A DNA stretch of 35,309 bases, from IMG/VR virus record IMGVR_UViG_3300012920_000006, positions 1 through 35,309 of that record. One strand, written 5' to 3'. This stretch comes from a virus. A program made the translations under genes and the position numbers. Positions within the stretch are counted from its first letter, which is position 1; every line of letters starts with the position of its first letter. The notes below the pieces were generated by a model, which was not told the origin of the DNA, made no database searches, and saw only the letters and a program-made list of their open reading frames with translations. Of the stretch, positions 9,220 to 18,073 are shown in pieces.

Positions 9220-11577
9220 TTACATTGCTCCTCTTCTTGGCGCTCCACGTCTTCTTGTATTTTGCAGTGTTGTGATTCGATCCGCAAGAGCTTGTTCAGC
9301 TGCTCTTTGTGTATCATAGATCACAGCGCCACCAAAGTTGATGTTGAACACCATTTGACTTGTGTCAGCTTGCTCTCGTTGCGGTGTGCTTGATGTCATT
9401 GGTGATCCACTCGGCGAAGTAGATCCAGCACCTCTGCCAGCTCTTGACATTGCTGTGTTTGCGCTATTTGTTAAAGCTGCGCCACCGATGCCAGCGGCGG
9501 CGGCTGCACTTGCAAAAACTCCAGCGGCGGCGAAGTGATTTGCTGACACAGCTGGCATTGTGAAAGCTGTTGCGATACCTCTTGCTGTTTCCATCATTGC
9601 CTCAACAGCGGCCTCTTGTCCTAGTCCCTTTAAGAGTTGACCAAACATCAAAGGAAGCGTTTGTGACTCTTGCGCTCTGAGCTTTTGACGCTCCGCTTCA
9701 AACTCCTTTGTGATGTTTGTAATTTCTTCTTCTTTTTGACGTACAAGATTTATATCATTAGCGGCTTGAGCTTGCGCCATCTCTTCACGAGCTTTGACAA
9801 CATTTTGATCAAAGTTGTATCTCAACTCTTCAAACTGCAAATCAAAGTCACCAGCATCAACAAGGCTTTGATATATCGCTCTGACTGAAGACCTTGTCAA
9901 GTCTTCACTCATTGACTTGAGTTTATCAATTGAAGCATTTAAGGATTGAGCCAAGATCTTTTGACGCTCTATTGATTGTCTTCTCTGAAGCTCTGTGATT
10001 TCTTCTTGTGTATGCTTGTTTAAGCTTAATTCTTTTTCATAACGAAGTTCTAAAAGTTTTAGCTCTCGTTCTGTTTGATTGCTGATCTGTTGTGCATCAA
10101 ACTCTTGTGATTCAAAGATGAAGTTTGCTCTGTGTTGAGCAAGTCTTTTCTCTTCTTCAAGTCTTCGTTTTCTACTCTCTTGTTCAGCTCGATCTTTTGC
10201 CTCTTGTTCAGCTTGATCTATCTTGCGCTGTTCAATAGTCAGCTGAGTCAAAGCATTATTATATCGCTTGAAAGCTATAATCTTTTTATTATTGTTATCT
10301 TTAGCAAGCTTCAACTCTTGTTTATATTGAAGCTCAAGAATCTTCTCTTGATCTAGTCCCATTATACGAAGACGATCAATTTCAAGACTTCGGATCTGAG
10401 CAAGCTCTGCTTCTGTTTGCCGTTCTTTAGCAATTCGCTTTGCTCTGTTAGCGGCTGCAAGTGCTCTTCGTTTTGCTTCTTCTTGCTGTGCTTTTATCTG
10501 TGCATTCTTTTGAATCTGCGCAAGCTCAAGCATCAAACGTTTTTGCTCTGCTTTTTCAGCCTGTGCTTTGATTTCTCTGCTTAATGTTTCTTGTGCTCTG
10601 ATTTCTCTTAATCTTCGATTTGATTCAATGATTGCAATCGTTGTTAGATTCTTTTCAGTTTGCTCTTTGAGCTTCAATTGTTCAAGCGCTGCATCTTCCA
10701 AAAGCTTTGCTTCAGCATTAAGTTGTTCGCCTCTGAGTTTTGGAGATCGCTTTAATAAACGCTCTTTTTCAGCCTCAAACTTTGCGAAGTTTTCAGCACC
10801 TCTTCGACCAAGTTCAATTGCTTCTTTTTCTTTTCTTGCTAGCTTTTCACTTAGTCTAAGCCTTGTTCGCTCTTTACTTTCTATTTCAGCTTGGGCCTTT
10901 GCCATTGCAAGTGCGGCTTGTTCAAGCATTCTTGATGAAGCAATTGATTTATTTTGACCCTCTAGAATTGCTTGATTTGTCTTCAGCCGCTCTTTTGCTT
11001 TTTTGATTTCCTTATCTAATCTGAATATGCGCTTGTCAATTAATGCGTTTCGCTCTCTTGTTTCTTGTGCCGCCTCAATGTCAAGCTTGGCTGTCATGCT
11101 GAGATTCTGCAAACGCTCAACTTCTGAATTATTGAGTATAACTTGATAAGTTGCCAATTCTTCAAGCGCTGAAGTCAACTCAGATACTGAAGCAATATAA
11201 GCATCATGTCTGATGTTTACACCATTGATTTCATCTTGATAATCTCGCCACGCTTTGGCCACTTCAAAAACAGCAACAGAGACTAGACCCAGCGGCCCAA
11301 GTAAAGCGCCAAAACTTAAGCCCGTTGTCCTTGCTGAATCACCCAGTGCCATAATTGAGCCAATTGCACCTTGTGCAGTTGCTCCCACCGCTCCAAGCTT
11401 TTGTGTTGCTGTGTCTCCCATACTTGAGATTGCACCGCTGACACCTGTGAATGTTTCACCCACTCCTGTGAAAGTTTTTCCTAGATCCTTGCCGCCCTCT
11501 TCGATTTCTTGGAAGCCTTGATCAACTTGTTCAGTATTTAAAACAACGTCAATTTCGATTCGTCTATTTGTTGCCAT
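9220..11577 (-). CDS. Tape measure protein
   Basis: It encodes 785 residues. After an N-terminal segment with repeated GVGETFTGVSG-like turns, hydrophobic stretches appear at about residues 70-105 (GSIMALGDSA, GPLGLVSVAVFEVAKAW). A very long helical coiled-coil follows (about 190-620), rich in Glu, Lys, Gln and Ala (for example KAEQKRLMLELAQIQKNAQ). A hydrophobic Ala/Gly-rich region (about 655-705) and a basic end (RRRGAPRRGAM) close it. This layout, and the position after the frameshifted chaperone pair, is diagnostic of the protein that sets tail length. The common ratio of about 0.15 nm per residue suggests a tail near 120 nm (inference). The start overlaps the chaperone extension by 14 bp. 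Confidence 0.92.
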   Translation of the reverse strand: MATNRRIEIDVVLNTEQVDQGFQEIEEGGKDLGKTFTGVGETFTGVSGAISSMGDTATQKLGAVGATAQGAIGSIMALGDSARTTGLSFGALLGPLGLVSVAVFEVAKAWRDYQDEINGVNIRHDAYIASVSELTSALEELATYQVILNNSEVERLQNLSMTAKLDIEAAQETRERNALIDKRIFRLDKEIKKAKERLKTNQAILEGQNKSIASSRMLEQAALAMAKAQAEIESKERTRLRLSEKLARKEKEAIELGRRGAENFAKFEAEKERLLKRSPKLRGEQLNAEAKLLEDAALEQLKLKEQTEKNLTTIAIIESNRRLREIRAQETLSREIKAQAEKAEQKRLMLELAQIQKNAQIKAQQEEAKRRALAAANRAKRIAKERQTEAELAQIRSLEIDRLRIMGLDQEKILELQYKQELKLAKDNNNKKIIAFKRYNNALTQLTIEQRKIDQAEQEAKDRAEQESRKRRLEEEKRLAQHRANFIFESQEFDAQQISNQTERELKLLELRYEKELSLNKHTQEEITELQRRQSIERQKILAQSLNASIDKLKSMSEDLTRSSVRAIYQSLVDAGDFDLQFEELRYNFDQNVVKAREEMAQAQAANDINLVRQKEEEITNITKEFEAERQKLRAQESQTLPLMFGQLLKGLGQEAAVEAMMETARGIATAFTMPAVSANHFAAAGVFASAAAAAGIGGAALTNSANTAMSRAGRGAGSTSPSGSPMTSSTPQREQADTSQMVFNINFGGAVIYDTQRAAEQALADRITTLQNTRRRGAPRRGAM

Positions 11578-12504
11578 GCTGAGCTTCTTTCATCATACGT
11601 TCTTGTGATCTATAATGCGCTTCTTCTGTGTTTGAGTGTAGCACGTCAACCGCTTCAAGCAATGCGCAAGTTGGTTTTGGATATGTGTGCGTAATCTCAG
11701 CGAGTCCAGCTCTGTGTCTGTGATATGCTTGAATGATTGAAGCGAGTCTGTTTGCTGAAGCAACAGGACAAGAGCGAATCCTTAAATCAGAATACTCTTC
11801 ACCGCAGTCAGGAGCGACACGATAACCTGGCAAGTATGGCCCTTGTTCATCAGTCTGAAGCATAGGCAAGCCTTTTTGAAAAGCTCCGCCACAATTACCA
11901 CGAAGTCTTCTTAAACCTTTTTTGGCTTGGCATTGTTCGCATGACCAAGCTCGCCCCCTCGAATGACTAAGCCAAACCGAAGAGGCCAGTGCTATTTTCC
12001 CGAAATACCGAGCAAACTTATTCTTTGGATATGTGCGACCAATTCAGAGATTGCTTTGATTCTTGCAGATTCTGGTCTGATCAATTGAACCTTTTCAATG
12101 CTCGCTTCTTCATTGTCAATGTGAGTCAATGAAGCTTTGATCATTTCAAAGTACACTCGATTCAAGTAGGCTTCATAATTTGCCATTGCTTCACGCTCTT
12201 CATCAGTCAAGCCATGATGCCAAACAGCACGAGCTTTTGAGTCAGTTGGCGCTTCAACCCACAACAAGCGACCAAGTTCACTTCTTGTGTAAGCACCAGC
12301 AGCAACTTCAGCTTCTTCACGCTCGCTCGGTGACAATGCTTTGATTGTGAATCTTGTTGCATCATCACTCACAGAATCTAATTCATCAAGATCACCGCTT
12401 TGAATATACGCTGACTTTTGTTCGTCTGTACCTTTGACACCCTCATCACTTGTGATGACAATGTCAATTGTTTGATCTGAGCTAGTTAAGAAGCTTAAAG
12501 CCAT
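11564..12504 (-). CDS. Tail assembly chaperone G-T fusion made by -1 frameshift
   Basis: The upstream frame (start 12504) ends TCG GGA AAA TAG, and G GGA AAA is a canonical X XXY YYZ slippery heptamer at 11995-12001. Slipping back one base bypasses the TAG and enters a frame that stays open to a stop at 11564, adding 143 residues to 170 for a 313-residue fusion. The extension contains a CEQC pair followed by a GNCGG segment, suggesting a zinc-binding knob, and a helical region. This matches lambda G/G-T logic: G coats the tape measure protein and T recruits tail tube subunits. It lies exactly between tube and tape measure genes. The extension has no convincing ATG or ribosome site of its own; an internal TTG is possible but weak. 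Confidence 0.85.
11992..12504 (-). CDS. Tail assembly chaperone G (unshifted product)
   Basis: It encodes 170 residues from ATG 12504 (MALSFLTSSDQ). A TTG-initiated extension to 12516 is possible but lies within the tube gene's end. The protein is acidic, with a beta-like N-terminus (QTIDIVITSDEG) and a helical C-terminal half ending RISLLGISGK. Length, acidity and the slippery sequence at its stop match tail chaperone G proteins. It starts two bases after the tail tube stop. It should be the more abundant of the two products because frameshifting is usually a minority event. Confidence 0.85.
   Translation of the reverse strand: MALSFLTSSDQTIDIVITSDEGVKGTDEQKSAYIQSGDLDELDSVSDDATRFTIKALSPSEREEAEVAAGAYTRSELGRLLWVEAPTDSKARAVWHHGLTDEEREAMANYEAYLNRVYFEMIKASLTHIDNEEASIEKVQLIRPESARIKAISELVAHIQRISLLGISGK
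11995..12001 (-). promoter_or_regulatory. Programmed -1 frameshift slippery heptamer GGGAAAA
   Basis: On the minus strand the zero-frame codons TCG GGA AAA TAG place G GGA AAA in perfect register for tandem tRNA slippage, with the stop immediately after. No strong downstream hairpin is obvious; a short CCTC (11985-11982) to GAGG (11960-11957) pairing is possible. Its position between tail tube and tape measure is the expected one. Confidence 0.88.
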
Positions 12505-12505
12505 T

Positions 12506-13810
12506 TTAATCACCAATTCCTAAGCCGAGTCTAAATGGAGAGTTGCCAGCGTTTGCTTCATAAGCAGCTGTAGAGAAGTCTCCAGCATATCTTGATTGAA
12601 CGTAGTTTAGTTGCTGTCTGACAATATCGTTTCCTGAGACATCGTAAACACTAGGGTCACTTGTCAGCATAGCCGCTGGAAGCATGATTGCACAGCCTTG
12701 ACCAGTGCCTTGTGGCCCTGTCCCAACTACAACCTGTCTGACAGTCCTATTGAAGAAGTCATCAGCAATCGTTGTGTTGACTGTTGACAGAGTCAACGAC
12801 AGCTCAACTTGTACGTCGCTGATCTCCATGTTTGACATTGCAAGAATACTATTGCTGTGTCCCATCGGTGTCAGTGTGTTTGTATAAGTCAAGCTGAAGT
12901 CTTCACAGTCAAGCGCTGTTCTTCCAAGCTTGTCACCGCTTGTTGCGTTTGTAAGTGAACTTGGTGCTGTTGAAGATACAACAACATAAGCACCTCTAAA
13001 CAATGGAGCTGAACCGCTGTTGTAAGTTGGTTCAACTGGGCCTGTTGCGCTTGAATGATCATCTGTGATGTAAGCAGCTTGGAAAGTGAATTCACCCATC
13101 AAGCGACCGTTGTCAAGCGTGATGTTTAAGCTTTCCAGAACACAGCCAAATGCTTCACTTCTGAAGTTCACGCCATCAATACGAAATGCAACAGAGCTTT
13201 CATAATCACCTGTCAATGTTCGGCTTGGTGTGTACCAAGTTTGAAGACCACGAATTGCAGTGTAAGAGCTTGAAGACAAAGCTGGTGAGATTGTCACGTC
13301 ACTGCTTGCGTCTGCATTGTCTGTCATTGCTGAGTATTCAGCACGACCATTGATTGAACTACTGATCAAAGTTCCAATGTCAGCAATAGCTGGAGCGCTT
13401 GTCGGTGTGTAAGTGTTAGCATCAACAGCGGTCACAGAGTCACTTTGAACACTTGGAACTTTTGTTTTGAATCCAGCTCCAAGCAAGTAGCCAAGATAGT
13501 TTGTTGAATAGTCACTTGCAGCACTTCCGATGGTTGTCAAGTCAACTCGACAGACAACTTGTCCTGTTCTTCTTCTGACTCGACTTCCTGAGCTGTACAC
13601 AGTGTCAGGTTCACTTGGCACATTGTAAGAACCATCTCTTGCATCATTGCGATCTGAAACAATCGCTTCACCAGGAATCACGATCGGGTCACGCTCGCAA
13701 GGAATTGAAATGAATGTCAAGCCGCTTGAGCTTGGTAAACCTGTTGACGCTGCGAGTGAACCAAAACTTGATTCAACAGCAATGCTTAAACTTCTGTGTG
13801 TTACTGCCAT
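12506..13810 (-). CDS. Major tail tube protein
   Basis: It encodes 434 residues starting MAVTHRSLSIAVESSFGS. Beta-strand-rich and Ser/Thr-rich, it contains features common to siphovirus tube subunits: an early VESSFGSLA region, a NITLDNGRLMGEFTFQAAY hairpin near the middle and a DVQVELSLTLST strand near the end. It lies between the tail terminator and the chaperone pair, the standard tube position. At 434 residues it is longer than lambda V-type tubes, so an inserted surface domain is likely. No sheath gene is seen nearby, supporting a non-contractile tail. Confidence 0.82.
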   Translation of the reverse strand: MAVTHRSLSIAVESSFGSLAASTGLPSSSGLTFISIPCERDPIVIPGEAIVSDRNDARDGSYNVPSEPDTVYSSGSRVRRRTGQVVCRVDLTTIGSAASDYSTNYLGYLLGAGFKTKVPSVQSDSVTAVDANTYTPTSAPAIADIGTLISSSINGRAEYSAMTDNADASSDVTISPALSSSSYTAIRGLQTWYTPSRTLTGDYESSVAFRIDGVNFRSEAFGCVLESLNITLDNGRLMGEFTFQAAYITDDHSSATGPVEPTYNSGSAPLFRGAYVVVSSTAPSSLTNATSGDKLGRTALDCEDFSLTYTNTLTPMGHSNSILAMSNMEISDVQVELSLTLSTVNTTIADDFFNRTVRQVVVGTGPQGTGQGCAIMLPAAMLTSDPSVYDVSGNDIVRQQLNYVQSRYAGDFSTAAYEANAGNSPFRLGLGIGD

Positions 13811-13812
13811 TT

Positions 13813-14277
13813 TTAAGACTCCAAATAGAGAAGATCAAAAGGAAGAATCAAGAGATAAGCAAAGACTTCACCTCTGTCATCAAGTATTGTTTCAAGTGTA
13901 GATTGAAGAGGAATCAAACTAATTATGCCTGTTGTTGCTAGTGAATATTGTGGGCCTTTTAATTTGTCGATTAAATCAGCAACATCTTCATTGATTTGTC
14001 TAGTCAAGAATCCTGAGTCATGAGGTATGTCATATCGAACACGACATTGAATCCTTGTACGCTTGCGCCCACTGAGGCCAGCCGCACCATCGTCAATTGG
14101 CAAGCCATCAATTGCAAGTTCAAAGTAGCGTGTTGAATTGGGCCTGTCTTCTAAACTTGTTGTGAAGCCACCGCCACGATTGATTGCAACAAAGCCATGA
14201 TGCGCATCAGTCTTTGGATTGATTGCTTCAATTGAGTTTTCTAAATACTCAAGCGCTGAAAAGATACCTTGTGTCAT
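13813..14277 (-). CDS. Tail terminator / neck protein
   Basis: It encodes 154 residues (MTQGIFSALEYLENSIEAI). A helical N-terminus is followed by alternating strands and helices (RTRIQCRVRYDI, VADLIDKLKG, EVFAYLLILPFDLLYL), the usual pattern of small tail-terminator proteins that cap the tube and join it to the neck. It overlaps the upstream gene by four bases (ATGA at 14274-14277) and precedes the tube gene by two bases. The call comes from size, fold impression and order. Confidence 0.7.
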   Translation of the reverse strand: MTQGIFSALEYLENSIEAINPKTDAHHGFVAINRGGGFTTSLEDRPNSTRYFELAIDGLPIDDGAAGLSGRKRTRIQCRVRYDIPHDSGFLTRQINEDVADLIDKLKGPQYSLATTGIISLIPLQSTLETILDDRGEVFAYLLILPFDLLYLES

Positions 14278-14777
14278 TGTAGTTTTCTCCGCAAATCAAA
14301 GTCTACAGCTCTTACAAGAATGTCAACTTCTTGATCTGTCAAACCTATGAATTCACGATCAGCGTTGACGTTATAACCATAGTTTACATGCTGTGTTAAA
14401 CCGATCTTGAATCCGTTTGCTGTTGCTTGCTTGACAACAAAGTTGTTGAGCATGTTCCCGCTTAATACTAGATCAACTTCAGCGCTTTCACCTGGTGTGC
14501 CTCGTCGTCTGCTCTCGTGCTTGTATTGTCTATAGCCCTTTTGATAAAACACGCTTTTACCAGTGCGAGACAATCGGCCACCTTTTGGCTTGAGTCTTGC
14601 GCCACGTTTCACAACATAAAGCGGTCTCGTTGAATATGCTCTGAAGCTTCTTCCATTTGCATCAATGCCCTTGCTTGTCCTCATCTTGATTGAAGCAAGT
14701 GTATTCGACGCAAGCACGAGACTGTCTCGCCTTGTCCAAAGCGCTCTGGGTAGATTTAAGTTTACTCTTGCTTGCAT
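14274..14777 (-). CDS. Neck / tail-completion protein (virion morphogenesis type)
   Basis: It encodes 167 mostly basic residues. The segment RTSKGIDANGRSFRAYSTR (about residues 33-51) resembles the 'GxDxxGxxFxxYS' signature of phage virion morphogenesis and neck proteins (Mu G-like, HK97 gp10-like). LVLSGNMLNNF and HVNYGYNVNADREFIGLT (about 103-145) are the usual later elements. The role would be in joining head to tail. The ATG overlaps the upstream stop by one base (TGATG). Confidence 0.8.
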   Translation of the reverse strand: MQARVNLNLPRALWTRRDSLVLASNTLASIKMRTSKGIDANGRSFRAYSTRPLYVVKRGARLKPKGGRLSRTGKSVFYQKGYRQYKHESRRRGTPGESAEVDLVLSGNMLNNFVVKQATANGFKIGLTQHVNYGYNVNADREFIGLTDQEVDILVRAVDFDLRRKLQ

Positions 14778-15733
14778 CAGTGTTTCATACCTCGTTTTGG
14801 TGTAAAGAATGAATCACTAGCTGTCTTTGAGTAAAAGCGCCACGATGCACGAAAGTCTCTTGCGCTTCCTCCACTTCTTGGCAAGATCTCTTCACCGCTG
14901 TCAACAATGCCATCACCATCAAGGTCAAGCGAAATCGTTGCAAGTGCTTTATCTGTCAACTCTTCACAGCGTGTTCTCATTGCTTGAGCTGCGTCAAGTT
15001 GAAGAGCTTGTTCATAAACTCTTGCGGCCGCACAATAAGCGTGAGCAAGTTTGAAGCTTTCAGGATTGAATACTTCATCTTCTGTGATATCATCAGCTGT
15101 TAAATGATTTCTGATTGTCAGCACCATCTCTTCAAGACTCGCTTTGATTTGCGGTTCAAAGCTTGACTGTCTTCTTGGAATCATGTCTGCAAGATTTGCA
15201 AACGTGTTGACCAATTCGTCATGATCAAGACCAGTGTCAAAGGGCCTGTTCGTGACTTTAATCAACCCCTTTTCACTTCGTGCTTGATTCTGACTTCCAA
15301 GATCAGCTGTATAGCTAATTGTAAATGGATAATAGCCTGGTGTGTCTGTCACTTGCGCTGTTGTCACTGTGCCATAATACATTGCAAACTGAAGTGTTGC
15401 GCTTGTGCTTAGGTCAATCTCTCTTGGCAACGGTTCAGCAAGTATTGCTGTTGTGTCCACGATTCGAGAGATCTTGACAGCAAAGTGCGAATCTCCATTT
15501 GTGATGATGAATGCTCTGACTTGATCAGACTGGAGAGCTGTTGCGCTTGCGTTCAGTGTCAATGTGCGTCTGTCATTTGCAACAGCTGTCACAGTCAAGT
15601 CTGCTCTGCTTTGTGTTAATGTGATACTGACATCACCCGAAGCGCCAAAGATGTCGAGTGTCACCGCTCCTGTTGTTGGTGCTGGTGAGTTCCACTCAAA
15701 AAGCAAATTGTCGTCTGTCGCTACTTTGATCAT
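14777..15733 (-). CDS. Head-tail connector protein with an EF-hand-like loop
   Basis: It encodes 318 residues. Residues 1-165 are beta-rich, Ig-like (PTTGAVTLDIFGASGDVSIT). Residues about 185-268 form helices (LEEMVLTIRNHL, AHAYCAAARVYEQAL) like phage adaptor proteins that bind the portal ring. Residues 270-281 (DLDGDGIVDSGE) match an EF-hand/dockerin calcium loop with D270, D272, D274, G275, D278 and E281, which is unusual in this family. It has AGAGG upstream of its ATG. The adaptor role is inferred from position between MuF and neck protein; the calcium site is inferred from motif alone. Confidence 0.72.
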   Translation of the reverse strand: MIKVATDDNLLFEWNSPAPTTGAVTLDIFGASGDVSITLTQSRADLTVTAVANDRRTLTLNASATALQSDQVRAFIITNGDSHFAVKISRIVDTTAILAEPLPREIDLSTSATLQFAMYYGTVTTAQVTDTPGYYPFTISYTADLGSQNQARSEKGLIKVTNRPFDTGLDHDELVNTFANLADMIPRRQSSFEPQIKASLEEMVLTIRNHLTADDITEDEVFNPESFKLAHAYCAAARVYEQALQLDAAQAMRTRCEELTDKALATISLDLDGDGIVDSGEEILPRSGGSARDFRASWRFYSKTASDSFFTPKRGMKH

Positions 15734-15735
15734 GA

Positions 15736-16656
15736 TTACCTCTTTGCTTTTGCGTTTGCTCTTGTGATGTCGCTTGATTTCGCTTTGGTCAAGTTGGCCG
15801 CTTCAATGAAGCCTTCACTGACAGGACTCCAGCTGTGCCTACAATTATAACCGCCACCGCTGATTAAGACAGACAAGCCCTGTCCATTGTTAAGCTTGTT
15901 CATCTGTTGCTTGTCCACAACGAGATTGATCAACTGTCGACAGAATGGCCTTGTTATTCCATCTTTTGGCCCAGTGTATAAATAGTGATCAAGTCCAGCT
16001 TGCTCAGCAACAGCGGCATTGATCGAGCGACCATAAGAACTTATTTGTGTTTTTACTTCTGTTAGCTGGCGGCCTATAGAGCGTTCAAGCTTAAGTTGTA
16101 AATTGCTCGCAATCACTGTCGATGGTACTTCAAGCATGACATCACGCAAGCTTTCCGCAATGCCTTTCTTCACAGGTGGAAGTATAACATCATCAAAAAC
16201 TGTTTGCGCTGTGATTGCTTGTATTGCTTCCATGTCAGAAGCGATTGCTGAAAAGTTAACGTCAGCTTTAATTGCTGAAATTGATTTTTGGACAGCTTGC
16301 CTTATTAAGTCAGTCTGTTCTATAAACTCATCAACAGCAAGACCAAGACCGCTTTGAAGTATGAACTCCAATAATTGCTGGTCATTGTATCCAAGTATGG
16401 ATTGAACACGTCCTGTGTTGATGGCGGCTTCGATTGTTTTAGATAAATCAATTGCAGATGTTTTTAACGCTTTAGCAAAAGCCTCTTCAGCTTTCACTTC
16501 AGCTTTTAATTGATCTCGTCTTGCTCTGATCAGTGTGGCCATCGGCCCAGACTCAGCTTTTGCTTGTCGAGTCAAATCAGCAATTGCTTCTTTATCAGCG
16601 TCAGATTCAGCCAATAAAGTTGCGTTTGTATGTTGATGACCACAAGAACAAGACAT
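15736..16656 (-). CDS. Minor head protein, Mu F / SPP1 gp7 family
   Basis: It encodes 306 residues. The C-terminal part carries the MuF signature: YTGPKDGITRPFCRQL (about residues 227-242) and then GGGYNCRHSWSPV (about 267-279), with the paired cysteines and NCRH typical of this domain. The long helical middle (residues 40-215) should contact the portal. The N-terminus MSCSCGHQH has a C-x-C-x-H-x-H cluster that could bind metal. These proteins are packaged in the head in few copies and aid assembly or DNA entry. It lies after the capsid gene rather than next to the portal, an atypical position. Confidence 0.88.
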   Translation of the reverse strand: MSCSCGHQHTNATLLAESDADKEAIADLTRQAKAESGPMATLIRARRDQLKAEVKAEEAFAKALKTSAIDLSKTIEAAINTGRVQSILGYNDQQLLEFILQSGLGLAVDEFIEQTDLIRQAVQKSISAIKADVNFSAIASDMEAIQAITAQTVFDDVILPPVKKGIAESLRDVMLEVPSTVIASNLQLKLERSIGRQLTEVKTQISSYGRSINAAVAEQAGLDHYLYTGPKDGITRPFCRQLINLVVDKQQMNKLNNGQGLSVLISGGGYNCRHSWSPVSEGFIEAANLTKAKSSDITRANAKAKR

Positions 16657-16669
16657 GATTCACCGCTGA

Positions 16670-17677
16670 TTATAGACAGTCCGTGATGATGCGACCAAGA
16701 GAAGAGTCAACAGCGTGGAAAGTGCCAATTTCTTCAGCGTAAACATATCTTCTTGTACTGTCGAGACTGTCATATTGACCGCTGACCATATTTGAAAATG
16801 ATAAGTTTAAAGCTGCAACTGGCATTCCTTTGACGTTGCCTGACTTCTGAACAATAGCGTCTGAACCCTTTAAGATACCCATAAAGAGTGCGTCACCTGT
16901 CCAAATGTAAGATTCAGAACTAGTTGCGCCAGGAATCGCATTGTCTTGACGAGCTTGGCCAACATAAATGTTCGGAATACCAAGAACATCACGAAGCACA
17001 GCAATGACCGCTTCATCATTCAAGATGCGTTCACCGCTTGCAATACCGTTTGGAGTACCACCCACTTGAACATATCCACGAACTTCAGGATTTCTTGCAA
17101 GCTCTCTGAAGAGTTGACGACCAAAAACAAGAGTGTCGGGATTAATGCCATGAGCCGCTTCAAAGACAGTGTCTTTTAATTCGTGAAGATTGCTCAAAGC
17201 TTCAGCGCCAGCTGCGTTGAACTTGCCGCCAAACTCGTTTGTTGCTGTGTCATTGTTAAAGTTGTTTGTACCAAAAAGCAAATCAGCTGCACGTTTTTCA
17301 CGAGCAAGCTTCATAACACGAGCTACTTTTTTTGCAATGCGAGCTTCTTCAGAGCCAGGATATTGACTGTCAAAGATGTCCTCCATTGCGATTGAATCGC
17401 TCGCTGAATAGATCTTTGCTTTGAAAGTTTGGCTAGTGCGATCAAAGCCACCAATTGAAGTGCGGCTTGATCCTGGCGCTCGCTCAAGATCAAGACCAGC
17501 TCCAGCACCCATAAAGTTTCTAGTGTTCTCAACTAGTAGAGTGCCTGAGCGCTCAGGTACTTTGATTGTTTCAAAGATCTTGTCAGCAATGAGTTGATTA
17601 TCACTTGGAACTACTTCTTGTACAAGGCTAGTTAGGATCTGGTCAACTGGGTGTAAATTAGAATATGAGGAAGCCAT
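16670..17677 (-). CDS. Major capsid protein
   Basis: It encodes 335 residues, starting MASSYSNLHPVDQILTSL after a strong AAGGAGAG ribosome site. HK97-fold features fit: an N-terminal helix, an extended loop (NTRNFMGAGAGLDLERAPG), a spine helix (SEEARIAKKVARVMKLAREK, about 129-148), a central FGRQLFRELARNPEVRGYV segment and later GIPNIYVGQAR and SYIWTGDALFMGI strands. It follows protease/scaffold and DUF2190 genes, the standard order in Mu-like head modules. It is a typical length for a capsid subunit without a delta domain, consistent with a separate scaffold. Confidence 0.92.
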   Translation of the reverse strand: MASSYSNLHPVDQILTSLVQEVVPSDNQLIADKIFETIKVPERSGTLLVENTRNFMGAGAGLDLERAPGSSRTSIGGFDRTSQTFKAKIYSASDSIAMEDIFDSQYPGSEEARIAKKVARVMKLAREKRAADLLFGTNNFNNDTATNEFGGKFNAAGAEALSNLHELKDTVFEAAHGINPDTLVFGRQLFRELARNPEVRGYVQVGGTPNGIASGERILNDEAVIAVLRDVLGIPNIYVGQARQDNAIPGATSSESYIWTGDALFMGILKGSDAIVQKSGNVKGMPVAALNLSFSNMVSGQYDSLDSTRRYVYAEEIGTFHAVDSSLGRIITDCL

Positions 17678-17690
17678 TGTTCAACTCTCC

Positions 17691-18071
17691 TTAAGGAATT
17701 AGATTGCTAGGGCCAGTGAACTTGATCAATACTTGTTCATTAGCGCTTGAAGAAGCTTGGTTGATATTCGGTAAGATTTGGCCAATTGAATAATTGCCTG
17801 TTGTTGCGTGTGCAATAACAGCGCCCGCTGTGGTCGCCATTACAAGTGTATTACCAGCAGTTAAGCCAGCAGAACCGACAATCACTCGTGATTCACCTTG
17901 AATAAGCACGTCAACAACTTCACCATCAGCACAAGCTCTTTGAGCAATACCGATGCAACGTGAGTCACTGCCCGCAGTAGTCACAGCGACCTTACCAGCG
18001 TTTGTTGTTGAAACAAGAGCAAACTCAGTGATTGCTCCATCTGCCACGAAAGTCTTAATGCTATTATTCAT
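17691..18071 (-). CDS. DUF2190-type capsid decoration protein
   Basis: It encodes 126 residues. The pattern of an early ADGAITEFALVSTTNAGKVAV strand pair, a CIGIAQRACADGEVVDVLIQ core and AGLTAGNTLVMATTAGAV fits the DUF2190 family found between protease and capsid genes in many siphoviruses. These small beta-barrel proteins are thought to decorate and stabilise the shell. GGAG is present nine bases upstream of the ATG, and it lies two bases after the protease/scaffold start-side neighbour's stop. Family assignment is by recognition of the pattern and position. Confidence 0.83.
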   Translation of the reverse strand: MNNSIKTFVADGAITEFALVSTTNAGKVAVTTAGSDSRCIGIAQRACADGEVVDVLIQGESRVIVGSAGLTAGNTLVMATTAGAVIAHATTGNYSIGQILPNINQASSSANEQVLIKFTGPSNLIP

Positions 18072-18073
18072 GA

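Noticed and set aside
10568-10957. 129-codon ORF on the + strand opposite the tape measure
   Set aside because: Antisense to a clear coiled-coil gene; its Ser/Phe/Leu-rich content mirrors Lys/Glu/Gln codons, and no ribosome site was seen.
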